Below are positions 8,216 through 16,074 of a stretch of DNA of 64,000 nucleotides, in pieces. The stretch comes from UMGS1696 sp964621165 (GTDB taxonomy: Bacteria; Bacillota; Clostridia; Oscillospirales; CAG-272): assembly GCA_964621165.1 (NCBI GenBank), contig CAZULC010000004.1, forward strand, positions 91,046 to 155,045, written 5' to 3'. The position numbers and the translations under genes were made by a program. Each line of letters begins with the position of its first letter. The first letter of the stretch is position 1. The notes under the pieces were generated by a model. It was given only the letters and a program-made list of their open reading frames with translations. It searched no databases and was not told the DNA's origin.

Positions 8216-8875
8216 ATGCGGAAATTCAAGTGCAGAGTATGCGGAGAAGTTTTTGAGGTTGCGGACGGAGTAAACGTCATCTGTCCCAAGTGCGGCGCGG
8301 GGTGCGACAACTGCGACTTAATCGAAGAGAAAAATTCCAACACCAAATACGCGGGAACCCAGACGGAAGAAAATCTTAAAGCGGCATTTGCAGGTGAAAC
8401 TCAGGCGAGATCCAAGTACACCTATTTTGCCGAGGTCGCGCGCAGGGACGGTTACGAGCAGATGGCGCAGATTTTTGAGGAAACCGCGTCAAACGAGCTT
8501 GCCCACGCCGAGCTTTGGTTTCGGGAACTGGGCGGAATCGGTAAAATGACCGAGAACCTGAACTCAGCGGCGGCAGGTGAGAACTACGAATGGACTGACA
8601 TGTACGCGGGATTTGCCAAGGTTGCCGAGGAGGAGGGATTCACCTCGCTTGCGGCTAAATTCAGGCTGGTTGCGGACGTGGAAAAACAACATGAGCAGCG
8701 TTTCCGTGCGCTTATAGAGAACATGCAGAACGGCGAAGTATACGAAAAGTCCGAGGTCAGAGTCTGGGTATGCAGAAACTGCGGTCACGTGGCTGTGGGA
8801 ACCAAAGCTCCCGACGTATGTTCCGTCTGCGGCAAGCCCAAGGCATACTTTGAGCTGAAAGCCGAGAATTACTAA
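8216..8875 (+). CDS. Rubrerythrin with N- and C-terminal zinc-ribbon/rubredoxin modules
   Basis: Non-haem di-iron peroxidase protecting anaerobes from hydrogen peroxide. An N-terminal rubredoxin-like four-cysteine module (CRVCG ... CPKCG, residues 6-27) precedes the ferritin-like domain with ligand motifs AGETQARSKY, EETASNELAHAE and VEKQHEQRF, and the C-terminal rubredoxin domain has CRNCG and CSVCG. Two such modules flanking one di-iron domain (219 residues) resembles reverse and classical rubrerythrins combined. Start ATG has GCGAGG upstream. Confidence 0.93.
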   Translation: MRKFKCRVCGEVFEVADGVNVICPKCGAGCDNCDLIEEKNSNTKYAGTQTEENLKAAFAGETQARSKYTYFAEVARRDGYEQMAQIFEETASNELAHAELWFRELGGIGKMTENLNSAAAGENYEWTDMYAGFAKVAEEEGFTSLAAKFRLVADVEKQHEQRFRALIENMQNGEVYEKSEVRVWVCRNCGHVAVGTKAPDVCSVCGKPKAYFELKAENY

Positions 8876-8880
8876 AAAAG

Positions 8881-8924
8881 AAAAACAGCGGTTAGGGTGA
8901 AATAAGTCCTGCCGCTGTTTTTTT
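8881..8924. terminator. Bidirectional intrinsic terminator
   Basis: AAAAACAGCGG (8881-8891) pairs with CCGCTGTTTTT (8912-8922). With T runs on both strands it serves the rubrerythrin gene on + and the convergent repeat regulator on -. Confidence 0.85.
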
Positions 8925-8932
8925 GTCAGTTG

Positions 8933-10036
8933 TTAGTCAATGAAAGGCGCGATGCTCATGATGTCCTTAAGTCCGTTTTTCTCGATGGCGTCCCGTGCGA
9001 TTTTGTTCAGCATATCCTTTGACATAAACGGCGCGTATGATGATATCGCCTTGACCCCTCCGGATTTGTAGGTCTCGAGGGCAATCTCATCAATTTTTCC
9101 GCTGGACAAAAACGGAAGCACACTTGAGATATCCCTGCCGGAGGAAGACATTGTCTGTGCGATCTCGTCCAGTTTGGCTTGCGACATAAATGGGTACATG
9201 TTCGTGATGTTCTTTCCCTCAGCGGTCAGCTTTTCCGCAATTTCGTCGATTTTCCTGCCGGACATAAATGGAAGCACGCTCGATATATCCCTGCCGGACT
9301 TAATGATTCTGTACGCGATCTCGTCCAGTTTTGCCGACGACATGAAGGGGTACATACTTGTTATATCCTTTCCTTCGGCGGTCAGCTTGTCTGCCATTTC
9401 GTCAAGCTTATCCGACGACATGAAAGGGATAATTGACGTGATGTCCCTGCCTTTTGCCACTCGGGAGTCCGCTATTTCGTCGACTTTGTCCGTGTCGAGG
9501 AAGGGAACTGCTGCTGTGATGTCGATGTCTTTAGCTTCGGCTTTTGTCGCAATGTCATTGAGTACGTCATCGTCGAGAAACGGGAGCAGGGGTGCGAGAA
9601 CCGAGATATCCTGAACCAGAGCTTCTTCGGATTCGGACTCACTGCCGTTCTCACGCGTCGGTTCGCTGAGTTTCAGACTTTCGTCAATAATGTTTGTCTT
9701 TTCCACAATTTCGCTGACCGTCTCCGGCTTGAGAATGGGCGCGGATTCCGCAATCTCGTCAACCGTGACCTTGTCATTCTCGATGTACTCTTCAATTGTC
9801 CCGTCAACCACGCTCATGATCAGCTTTGACTTTTTGCCAAGCAGCTCGTCAATTGTAATGTCAAACAGTTCCGCAATTTCCGGCAGCTTCGATATGTCCG
9901 GCATGGAGTTGCCGCGTTCCCAGTTTGAGACTGACTGGAAGCTGATTCCAAGCAGATCCGCCAGCTCCATCTGGGTCATGTTGTTCTTTTTTCTGAGGGT
10001 GGAGATTTTTCTTCCTACGTTTTGTGTGTTGAACAT
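8933..10036 (-). CDS. XRE-family regulator with a long tandem-repeat C-terminal region
   Basis: Residues 1-65 are a Cro/C1 helix-turn-helix (MTQMELADLLGISFQSVSNWERGNSMPDISKLPEIAELF). After an acidic linker come about eight copies of a 26-residue unit of the form DI(S/T)S-x-x-PFMSxxKLDEIAxxxxxxGR, from about residue 145 to the end (PFLDDDVLNDIATKA, PFMSSDKLDEMADKL, PFMSGRKIDEIAEKL and so on). Neighbouring units alternate in sequence, so the array looks built from duplicated pairs (52 residues, 156 bases). Start ATG 10036 has AAAGG upstream; the GTG at 10045 overlaps that site. The repeats are predicted helical and may serve oligomerisation or partner binding; ligand and targets are unknown. 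367 residues. Confidence 0.85.
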   Translation of the reverse strand: MFNTQNVGRKISTLRKKNNMTQMELADLLGISFQSVSNWERGNSMPDISKLPEIAELFDITIDELLGKKSKLIMSVVDGTIEEYIENDKVTVDEIAESAPILKPETVSEIVEKTNIIDESLKLSEPTRENGSESESEEALVQDISVLAPLLPFLDDDVLNDIATKAEAKDIDITAAVPFLDTDKVDEIADSRVAKGRDITSIIPFMSSDKLDEMADKLTAEGKDITSMYPFMSSAKLDEIAYRIIKSGRDISSVLPFMSGRKIDEIAEKLTAEGKNITNMYPFMSQAKLDEIAQTMSSSGRDISSVLPFLSSGKIDEIALETYKSGGVKAISSYAPFMSKDMLNKIARDAIEKNGLKDIMSIAPFID

Positions 10037-10079
10037 AATTGTCACCTTTTCTTTGATTTACGGCTTATCGTATGCTTAA

Positions 10080-10139
10080 ATTATAGCCGATTTTTCTGCG
10101 CAAGTCCATCAACCAATGACTGAATTCTACTTTTTCAAG
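10080..10139 (-). promoter_or_regulatory. Promoter/operator of the repeat regulator (matched pair, copy 1)
   Basis: Read on the - strand: CTTGAAA-N7-ATTCAG, then TTGATGGACTT, then -10 TATAATTTAA. The same blocks with the same spacing recur at 10403-10462 before the next - strand gene, implying one regulator acts on both. Confidence 0.6.
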
Positions 10140-10186
10140 CGATGACTGAACTTATACAATGATTATAATATAGCTGTCGTCATAAG

Positions 10187-10360
10187 TCAACCTTTATTTT
10201 TGACTTTTCCGTAGAGCATGCTGTCGTGGAGGTAGTCGAGGATGAGCCTGCTTGACTCAAGGTTCCGCCGAAGCTCGTTCTCGTCCGCCTGACGCTTTTT
10301 CTGATTCATGCCCCGCTTCGATTCATGGCTTCTGACTTTCTTTTCCTGTGAGTTTTTCAT
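10187..10360 (-). CDS. Small highly charged protein of unknown function
   Basis: A 57-residue frame starting MKNSQEKKVRSHESKRG, rich in Lys, Arg, Glu and Gln, ending LDYLHDSMLYGKVKNKG. No membrane segment or recognised domain; a helical, possibly nucleic-acid-binding peptide. Evidence that it is real: it sits behind a promoter nearly identical to that of the neighbouring repeat regulator and in the same orientation. The ribosome binding site (GAGATAAG) is weak. Confidence 0.45.
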   Translation of the reverse strand: MKNSQEKKVRSHESKRGMNQKKRQADENELRRNLESSRLILDYLHDSMLYGKVKNKG

Positions 10361-10402
10361 TTTCTTATCTCGCTTTCTTTCCGGCTCAGCCGTTCTGATT
10401 AA

Positions 10403-10462
10403 ATTATATCGGCGGATTCGGTGAAAGTCCATCAATTTGTGCTTGAAAGCGGGATTTTCAAG
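10403..10462 (-). promoter_or_regulatory. Promoter/operator of the small charged protein (matched pair, copy 2)
   Basis: On the - strand: CTTGAAA-N7-TTTCAAG (a near-perfect dyad), TTGATGGACTT, then TATAATTTAA, with spacing identical to copy 1 at 10080-10139. Confidence 0.6.
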
Positions 10463-10508
10463 AAATAAATGAGAAAAAACGGAAAAATCAAGCCGCGGTT
10501 GAATCCGG

Positions 10509-10542
10509 CTATGCAAAAGTAATCGCCGCGGTTATTGCATAG
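10509..10542. promoter_or_regulatory. Perfect dyad over the -35 of a broken regulator gene
   Basis: CTATGCAA (10509-10516) and TTGCATAG (10535-10542) form an 8-bp inverted repeat separated by 18 bases and overlapping the -35 hexamer at 10535-10540. It looks like an operator for the XRE regulator once encoded downstream. Confidence 0.45.
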
Positions 10543-10563
10543 TTCTGTAACATATGATATAAT
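10535..10563 (+). promoter_or_regulatory. Promoter of the broken XRE gene
   Basis: TTGCAT (10535-10540), 17-base spacer, TATAAT (10558-10563). Confidence 0.6.
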
Positions 10564-10622
10564 AAAGTCATGGAGAAAAAGCACTATTTCCAAATCAAAA
10601 ATATTTTAAAAGGAATCAAATT

Positions 10623-11154
10623 ATGCAGATTAACAACGCAAAAGTGAGCGAGACCATACAGTCCCTGTGAAAAGCTAAAAACATAACCCAGAACGACCTC
10701 GGCGAGCGGCTGAACATATCCCCGCAGGCTGTCTCGAAGTGGGAGAGGGGAGAAACCCTGCCGGACACCTCAATTCTTCCTGACTTGGCGTCGGTGCTGG
10801 AAACACAATCGACTTCATCCTGACCGGAGGGGAGAAAATCCTGAAGTTCAACCGCCGTGTTACCGTTGCAGAAATCAAGTCCGGCGTGGAAATGATTCTG
10901 GAAGTCGGCAGTCTCTTCGGCAAAAGCAGCATGTTCTACAAAGGTGCGATTGAGGGGATTGATAAGCGGATGAATATCGAATTCAAAAAAACATGAGTGA
11001 GCCTTATACAAAGGAAGCAATGATAGCGGAAGCCGTGATTCAAGCCATACTTGCAGAGGATTACGTGGATCTGACCGACATCCGCGAGAGCTTTGAGTTC
11101 AACCATTAGATAAACGTGGTGACGGAATTCGCGAAAAAATACGGAATAAAATAA
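10623..11154 (+). pseudogene. XRE-family regulator, multiply disrupted
   Basis: Reading across frames gives a helix-turn-helix protein: MQINNAKVSETIQSL, an in-frame TGA at 10668-10670, then KAKNITQNDLGERLNISPQ and AVSKWERGETLPDTSILPD, a frameshift near 10803, continuing TIDFILTGGEKILKFNRRV, a second shift near 10990 before MSEPYTKEAMIAEAV, and a TAG after FEFNH near 11109. Four independent lesions make a sequencing error unlikely; this is a decayed gene of about 175 codons. Confidence 0.8.
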
Positions 11155-11159
11155 AGAAA

Positions 11160-11198
11160 GACGCTGTTTTGGCGAAAAAGCTGACCAGCGTCATTTTT
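11160..11198 (+). terminator. Intrinsic terminator
   Basis: GACGCTG (11160-11166) pairs with CAGCGTC (11186-11192), followed by ATTTTTG. Confidence 0.7.
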
Positions 11199-11220
11199 GT
11201 GTGAAAGTTTTGTAAAATTC

Positions 11221-11249
11221 TTGATTTTTCTTCCTATTAATTATATAAT
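11221..11249 (+). promoter_or_regulatory. Promoter of the metalloprotease-led operon
   Basis: TTGATT (11221-11226), 17-base spacer, TATAAT (11244-11249). Confidence 0.75.
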
Positions 11250-11277
11250 ATCATTATTAAAATCAATGGAGTAAAGT

Positions 11278-11985
11278 ATGAAGCTTGAAATTTCGGGAAT
11301 TACGATTGATGTACAAAAGAAGAAAATTAAAAACATGTATCTCTCGGTGAAGCCGGACGGCACGGTTCGACTGTCAGCCCCGCTTCATATGTCGAGTGAA
11401 CAGATAGAGCAGTTTGTAGGATCAAAAATCAACTGGATCAAATCCCATCAGAAGAAAGCCGCAGATAGACCGACGCCTGTCGAACACAAATACATTTCCG
11501 GTGAGACAATATTTTTCTTTGGCAGACAGTATCAACTTGATGTAAGAGAAAGCATAAACAAAAAAAGTTCCGTCGTTCTGTTCGGTGACAGAATATTTCT
11601 AACCGCACAGCAAAACAGCACAACAGAGCAGCGTGAGTCGCAGATCTGGGAATGGCAGAGAGGGATGCTGAAGGCGAGAATTCCGGAGTTTTTACAAAGG
11701 TGGGAGAACCGGACGGGGCTTCACTGCACATCATGGCAGATCAAATACATGACCACCCGCTGGGGAACCTGCAACGTTCGGACCGGAAAAATCTGGCTCA
11801 ATCTACAGCTTGCCGAACACCCGACGGTTTGCCTCGAGTACGTGATTCTCCATGAGCTGGCGCATCTGAAAGTCAGCAATCATGGACCGGATTTCACTGC
11901 GATTTTAGATGAACACATGCCGGACTGGCGGGATGTGAAAGACTTGCTCAACGGAAAAAATGTCAAAAATGAGGTGGAATTATGA
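11278..11985 (+). CDS. YgjP-like zinc metallopeptidase domain protein
   Basis: Predicted cytosolic zinc peptidase of the YgjP/WLM-like (DUF45) group, 235 residues. The N-terminal part carries a small beta domain (RLSAPLHMSSEQIEQFV), the middle has TTRWGTCN, and the active site is HELAHLKVSNHGPDF (HExxH with a third His downstream). Physiological substrates of this family are not established. GGAG precedes the ATG. It overlaps the next ORF by four bases (ATGA), so the three genes 11278-13128 form an operon. Confidence 0.88.
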   Translation: MKLEISGITIDVQKKKIKNMYLSVKPDGTVRLSAPLHMSSEQIEQFVGSKINWIKSHQKKAADRPTPVEHKYISGETIFFFGRQYQLDVRESINKKSSVVLFGDRIFLTAQQNSTTEQRESQIWEWQRGMLKARIPEFLQRWENRTGLHCTSWQIKYMTTRWGTCNVRTGKIWLNLQLAEHPTVCLEYVILHELAHLKVSNHGPDFTAILDEHMPDWRDVKDLLNGKNVKNEVEL

Positions 11986-12368
11986 CCAAAGAAGAACTCT
12001 TCGACTTTTGTGAGAAGACCTATGGCACGATCCCCGACTACCCGTTTGAAAACGACTTTGAGTCAGCGGTGATACGCCATGCCAACAACCGGAAGTGGTT
12101 CGCTCTCGTCATGCATGTGCCGAAGTCAAAGCTGGGAATTGACGATGAAGCCGGAGCGGATATAGTGAACCTCAAGCTTCCGACGGAAATGTTCGGCTCA
12201 TTTGGCCCATCAGACGGAGTTTTTTCGGCGTACCACGTGAACAAAAACCACTGGATTTCTGTGCTTCTCGACTCGGCAGATGACGAAACCGTTAAATTCC
12301 TCGTCAACGCAAGCTATGAAGTCACAAAATCCAAGCAGAAGAAAAGGAAACCGGACAATGACGCTTGA
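11982..12368 (+). CDS. MmcQ/YjbR-family protein
   Basis: A 128-residue member of the YjbR fold (double-wing, DNA-binding-like), often annotated MmcQ; no biochemical role is settled. Features: the N-terminal FCEKTYGTIPDYPF, RKWFALVMHVPKSKL and the C-terminal HVNKNHWISVLLDSADDE, typical for the family. The C-terminus is basic (KSKQKKRKPD). Translationally coupled to its neighbours: it overlaps the upstream gene by 4 bases and the downstream gene by 11. Confidence 0.85.
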   Translation: MTKEELFDFCEKTYGTIPDYPFENDFESAVIRHANNRKWFALVMHVPKSKLGIDDEAGADIVNLKLPTEMFGSFGPSDGVFSAYHVNKNHWISVLLDSADDETVKFLVNASYEVTKSKQKKRKPDNDA

Positions 12369-13128
12369 ATCCGCTGTGCATAAAATGACGGAAAGTATCG
12401 TCAGAATTTTCGACAAAAATCCGCCGTCGGTTTATCTTTACGGCTCGGCAGTCCTCGGCGACTTCAAACCCGGCTGGAGCGACATCGACATACTCGTCCT
12501 CACCGAAAACGAAGTCTCAGTAAATGAAGCGGAAGCTCTCGTGAATCTGCGGCAGGCCATGCTTGAATCAGACCAAATGAACCAGTACTTTCGTCTGTTT
12601 GAAGGTGGAATTATGTCGCGTCGGTCATTTTTCAATCATGAGCCGAGCAGAACGGTTTACTGGGGGACAAGCGGCGAGAGAATCACCGATCACTACGACT
12701 TTGACGCATTCTGCATGGCTGAGCTTCTCGACAGCGGAATCTTGCTTCACGGCAGGGATGTGCGGGAGCTGATGAGTTATCCGACAACTGACGAGCTTAA
12801 GACAAACATCCGGCGGCACTATGAAGCAATACGGGAATACGCTAAAGTCACGGGAAGAAACTTTTACTCATATGGCTGGCTCCTTGACATTTCCCGCTGC
12901 CTCTACACTCTACGAACGGAGAAAATTATCGCAAAAACAGCGGCCGGCGAGTGGGCAATCAGCGAAAAACTGTGTCCATGTGCGGATATGCTTGCGAAAG
13001 CCGTGAGAATCCGCAAAAATCCGCTGAAATACAGGGACGACAAGGAAATCTTCGACATCGCGGAAACTTTAGGAGACAGTGTTCAGCAATACGCGGACGT
13101 TCTTGAAGCTGAACTGGAGCGGGATTGA
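12358..13128 (+). CDS. Nucleotidyltransferase of the aminoglycoside adenylyltransferase-like type
   Basis: An N-terminal Pol-beta-type nucleotidyltransferase domain shows the GS-x10-D-x-D signature in VYLYGSAVLGDFKPGWSDIDI, followed by a helical C-terminal domain like AadA/ANT(3'') and DUF4111 proteins. Such enzymes move AMP onto small molecules such as aminoglycosides, but many homologues are uncharacterised, so resistance should not be assumed. I chose ATG 12358 (AAAAGGA upstream) over the open frame further up; 256 residues. Its 3' end overlaps a convergent broken GNAT gene. Confidence 0.8.
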   Translation: MTLESAVHKMTESIVRIFDKNPPSVYLYGSAVLGDFKPGWSDIDILVLTENEVSVNEAEALVNLRQAMLESDQMNQYFRLFEGGIMSRRSFFNHEPSRTVYWGTSGERITDHYDFDAFCMAELLDSGILLHGRDVRELMSYPTTDELKTNIRRHYEAIREYAKVTGRNFYSYGWLLDISRCLYTLRTEKIIAKTAAGEWAISEKLCPCADMLAKAVRIRKNPLKYRDDKEIFDIAETLGDSVQQYADVLEAELERD

Positions 13129-13589
13129 ACATTGTTCAGCCGGTGAATGTACATTCTTGAGGAACTGTCCTCGCCGTCGCACTGAACCATACAGAAAAAT
13201 TCCCATCCGTACCGCTCATAGAACGAAGTGTGGTCGGTCACAAGATATAATGTGTCAATTCCTTTACTTTTCATATTGCTGCAAACAAAATCCAGCATCC
13301 TGCCGGCTATTCCATGACAACGCCTGTCCTTCTCGACATAGACTGCGCAGACATTTGGGGTCAGGTCGGGACGGTTGTGAAAGTCGTTCTCGATAACCCC
13401 AATTCCGCCGATTATTTTTTATTCTTCCACCGCAAGATACCACTGTGGAACGGGATTATTTCCGGATAAACATTTGTCCATGCTATCGAGGTACGCCTCA
13501 AGCGGAATCCCCCACTTCTCAGAAAACCACACGGCGGCCTTTTCTTTGATTACGGGACAGTCCGCAAGACGTATTATTTTATAGTTCAT
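13083..13589 (-). pseudogene. GNAT-family N-acetyltransferase, interrupted by a stop codon
   Basis: On the - strand the frame opens MNYKIIRLADCPVIKEKAA, runs to WYLAVEE, then hits TAA near 13420, and continues in the same frame as KIIGGIGVIENDFHN, the acetyl-CoA-binding stretch around RRCHGIAGRMLDFV and the C-terminal YERYGWEF. No frameshift, one nonsense codon (AAA/GAA/CAA to TAA). If intact it would be about 168 residues. It converges on and overlaps the nucleotidyltransferase gene. Confidence 0.75.
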
Positions 13590-14424
13590 CGGGCGGTACC
13601 TTTTACACTCCGCTGACGTTTCGCCTCATAGAACATAACCGTCGCCGCACAAGCCACATTAAAGCTGGAAGCCGCGCATCCTTCCGCCATGGGAATTGTC
13701 ACAAGGTCAGTACAGTACTCGCGCAGCCCCAGGGACAGTCCGTCGGTCTCGCAGCCAATCATCATAATCAACGGCTGAGTCAGGTCCGTGTCGTAAATCG
13801 CCTGCGTTGCGTGTGCGGTGGTGCCTATGACTGAAACCGAGCCATATTCCGTCCGCAGACTGTTTATGTACTCGACAAGCTCCGAATGGGAGGGCATGCG
13901 GATTACAGGAAGGGCAAAAAACGATCCATGGACGCTCCCACAACCTCCTTGTCGTACAAATCCACGCCGTGACCCGTGAGAATCAGTCCGTCGGCTCCAA
14001 GTGCGTCAAGGGAGCGGATTATGGTGCCTAAATTTCCTTTATTTGACGGTCTGTCGAACAGTGCGATAAGTGGCGCGTTGTTTTTCGAGTGAATTTCGGT
14101 GGTCTTGTCATCCCGCATTTTTACCACTGCCATCAGCTCGGACGTGTCGGTCTTGCCGCTCAGGTCAGCCATAAGCGCAGGGGTAAGCTCAAGATGTTCC
14201 TCTACCTTTGTGCTGTGGATTATATTTTTCGCCCAGTCGGACAGGGGCATATCCGGCGAATAAATCAGGGATGAGATCCGCCAGCCGTTTTTTATGGCGT
14301 AGTTTATGTTGCGCACGCCCTCGACGAGAAACTCGAAGTAGCGGTAACGCTTGTTCCGGTTCGTACCGAGAACCTCCAGCTTCTGATAAGCAGCGTCCTT
14401 TGCGCGGATTTTTATGTTTTTCAT
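13586..14424 (-). pseudogene. SpoU/TrmH-family RNA methyltransferase, one frameshift
   Basis: 2'-O-ribose RNA methyltransferase with a trefoil-knot SPOUT fold. The first frame covers the N-terminal substrate-binding part and motif 1 (RPSNKGNLGTIIRSLDALGA) to KEVVGASMD; then the frame shifts near 13927 and continues PVIRMPSHSELVEYI, the knot motifs MIGCETDGL and IPMAEGCAASSFNVACAATV. Adding one G (ATGG to ATGGG) restores MGSFFALPVIRM. About 279 codons. Start ATG 14424 has AAAGG upstream; the alternative Met at 14442 lacks a site. This is a single homopolymer difference, so a sequencing error cannot be excluded. Confidence 0.75.
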
Positions 14425-14443
14425 GAGGATAAATCCTTTCATA

Positions 14444-14525
14444 GCGGGGAAGCATCCGCGGGCAAAAACGGCATTTCTTAAGCCGAAACTGCCAAATATC
14501 CAACGGTAGGAAAATCAGCTCCCGC
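14444..14525. other. Repeated intergenic motif, copy B, in the leader of the methyltransferase gene
   Basis: Ends pair as GCGGGGAAGC/GCTCCCGC, and an inner CGGC/GCCG hairpin encloses ATTTCTTAA. The promoter at 14542-14570 would transcribe it leftwards. Shares its core with copies at 6019 and 58678; absolute orientation is ambiguous because the outer stem is near-palindromic. Confidence 0.45.
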
Positions 14526-14541
14526 AAAAACAATTTTTTAT

Positions 14542-14570
14542 ATTATACTATAAATCATACGATATTTCAA
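14542..14570 (-). promoter_or_regulatory. Promoter of the SpoU methyltransferase gene
   Basis: On the - strand TTGAAA (14570-14565), 17-base spacer, TATAAT (14547-14542). Divergent from the XRE promoter at 14630. Confidence 0.7.
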
Positions 14571-14581
14571 GTGCCAGCATT

Positions 14582-14598
14582 TCCAACTTCCGGTTGGA
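14582..14598. promoter_or_regulatory. Dyad between divergent promoters
   Basis: TCCAAC-TTCCG-GTTGGA lies between the leftward promoter (14542-14570) and the rightward one (14630-14658); a plausible autoregulatory operator for the XRE protein. Confidence 0.4.
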
Positions 14599-14629
14599 TG
14601 AAAAAATTCCTCATCAAACTAATGCGTTG

Positions 14630-14658
14630 TTGCTTTCAACCCGCCGCTCGGGTATAAT
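14630..14658 (+). promoter_or_regulatory. Promoter of the XRE regulator at 14699
   Basis: TTGCTT (14630-14635), 17-base spacer, TATAAT (14653-14658). Confidence 0.7.
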
Positions 14659-14698
14659 ATAATTGCGATTGCAAGAAATAATTTCAAGAGGTACTGAT

Positions 14699-15463
14699 AT
14701 GGTAAAAGTAAAACTCAACGAACAGATTGCTTTTTTACGACGGCAGCGGGGAATGACTCAGGAGGATCTGGCTCAGGCTCTCGGTGTGACGAATCAGGCT
14801 GTCTCCAAGTGGGAGTCGGCTCAGTGCTGCCCGGACATTCAGCTTCTGCCGGAGATTGCACGGCTGTTTGACGTCTCCACGGATATGCTTCTCGGGTGCG
14901 AGACCGAATCCACACCTGACGACATTATCCTCGAGGTGAGGAACAAAATCACATCCCTGCCTAAGGATGAAGCCTATGAGCTGACCTACAGAATCGCCGT
15001 AGCACTTCACGCTTTCGTTTTCTCAAACCAAATCCACCCAAGCTGGGATATGGACCAAGCCGTACAGCACGCCGGAGTGGGGGAATGGGGATACTCATGC
15101 CTCAGCGAACCGAAGCTCACGACCGTGATGAAAAAGAGCGCGGTGTTCTTCTCTTCAAACAAACCGCTGTTTTTGCAGAACAGGGACATCAACCGGATTT
15201 CAACCTGCATGAAGCCGCTGACTGACGAGCGCAATTTCAAGCTTCTCACTGCGGTGTACGAGTCCACAATTCACGCGGAGGACGCATATGTGTCGGCGGA
15301 GGTGCTCTGCGAAAAAACCGGCATTCCTGCGGACGAGATTGTGAACCGGCTGACTGGGGAGCTTGCGTCATATGTGGCGGATAATCCGGACAACCGTAGA
15401 GAATACCGCGTCGAGGGAATGTATCTGAACCTGATTCCGATTCTGTCCCTGCTCATCTTTTAA
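14699..15463 (+). CDS. XRE-family transcriptional regulator
   Basis: A Cro/C1 helix-turn-helix occupies residues 6-62 (LRRQRGMTQEDLAQALGVTNQ, AVSKWESAQCCPDIQLLPEIA), followed by a roughly 190-residue C-terminal region with no recognised ligand-binding fold. Part of that region (DAYVSAEVLCEKTGIPADEIV) looks like a second, winged-helix segment. ATG 14699 is preceded by AGAGG; the frame extends a little upstream without support. Its gene is intact although its neighbours on both sides are broken. Confidence 0.82.
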   Translation: MVKVKLNEQIAFLRRQRGMTQEDLAQALGVTNQAVSKWESAQCCPDIQLLPEIARLFDVSTDMLLGCETESTPDDIILEVRNKITSLPKDEAYELTYRIAVALHAFVFSNQIHPSWDMDQAVQHAGVGEWGYSCLSEPKLTTVMKKSAVFFSSNKPLFLQNRDINRISTCMKPLTDERNFKLLTAVYESTIHAEDAYVSAEVLCEKTGIPADEIVNRLTGELASYVADNPDNRREYRVEGMYLNLIPILSLLIF

Positions 15464-15538
15464 TGTAAACCAAACTTGACATAAACTCCCCTCGAAGCAC
15501 CTTTGATTTGACGCCGGAAGGGGAGTGTTTTATTGAAT

Positions 15539-16074
15539 TATAAGTACTTCTGCATATAAAAATCGCTGAGGTATGTGCCGTCCTTGAGCTTGAAGTAGTT
15601 CGGCATCTCGCACACGACCCTGAACCCGATTTTCTCGTACAAGTGCCGCGCTCTGTCGTTTCCATCGACAAAATTCAGCTCCATTATCTCGCACCCATGA
15701 TCCTGTGTGGCGGAAATCAGCTCGACAAACATAGCGGAGCCAATTTCGAGGTTCCAGTATTCCCTGAGAATCCCGATTCCGATTCCGGCACGGTGGGACG
15801 ACTTATTCCGCTCCTGAATGTAATGTCGCACATTCCGGCGGCCTTTCCGTCAATGAAGCAGGCGATTAACATCTCGTTTGGCGAATCATTGTGACGCTGG
15901 ATGAACGACGTCGACGTCGTAATTCCACTCTTCCGGGTAACGCGTGAGAAAATCCGTCTCTCCGCTGGCTTTGATGATGTAGTCGAGCATCATTTTAGTT
16001 TCCTCGTCTTTAGGACTGCGAAGAACTGCCCCCACGCCGTTTTTCAGGGTGATTTTCTTGTCCTCAAAAATCAT
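15539..16074 (-). pseudogene. GNAT-family N-acetyltransferase, two frameshifts
   Basis: Across three frames the - strand reads MIFEDKKITLKNGVGAVLRS, SGETDFLTRYPEEWNY, (shift near 15905) QRHNDSPNEMLIACFIDGKA, AGMCDIT, (shift near 15808) QERNKSSHRAGIGIGILREY, WNLEIGSAMFVELI, and the C-terminal ARHLYEKIGFRV with YFKLKDGTYLSDFYM. This order matches a full GNAT acetyltransferase of about 175 residues with motif A intact. One shift is a T-run contraction; the other is not clearly homopolymeric. Confidence 0.75.

Noticed and set aside
9174..9614. Long + strand ORF opposite the repeat regulator
   Set aside because: Its serine-rich repetitive protein is the mirror of the tandem repeats on the - strand.
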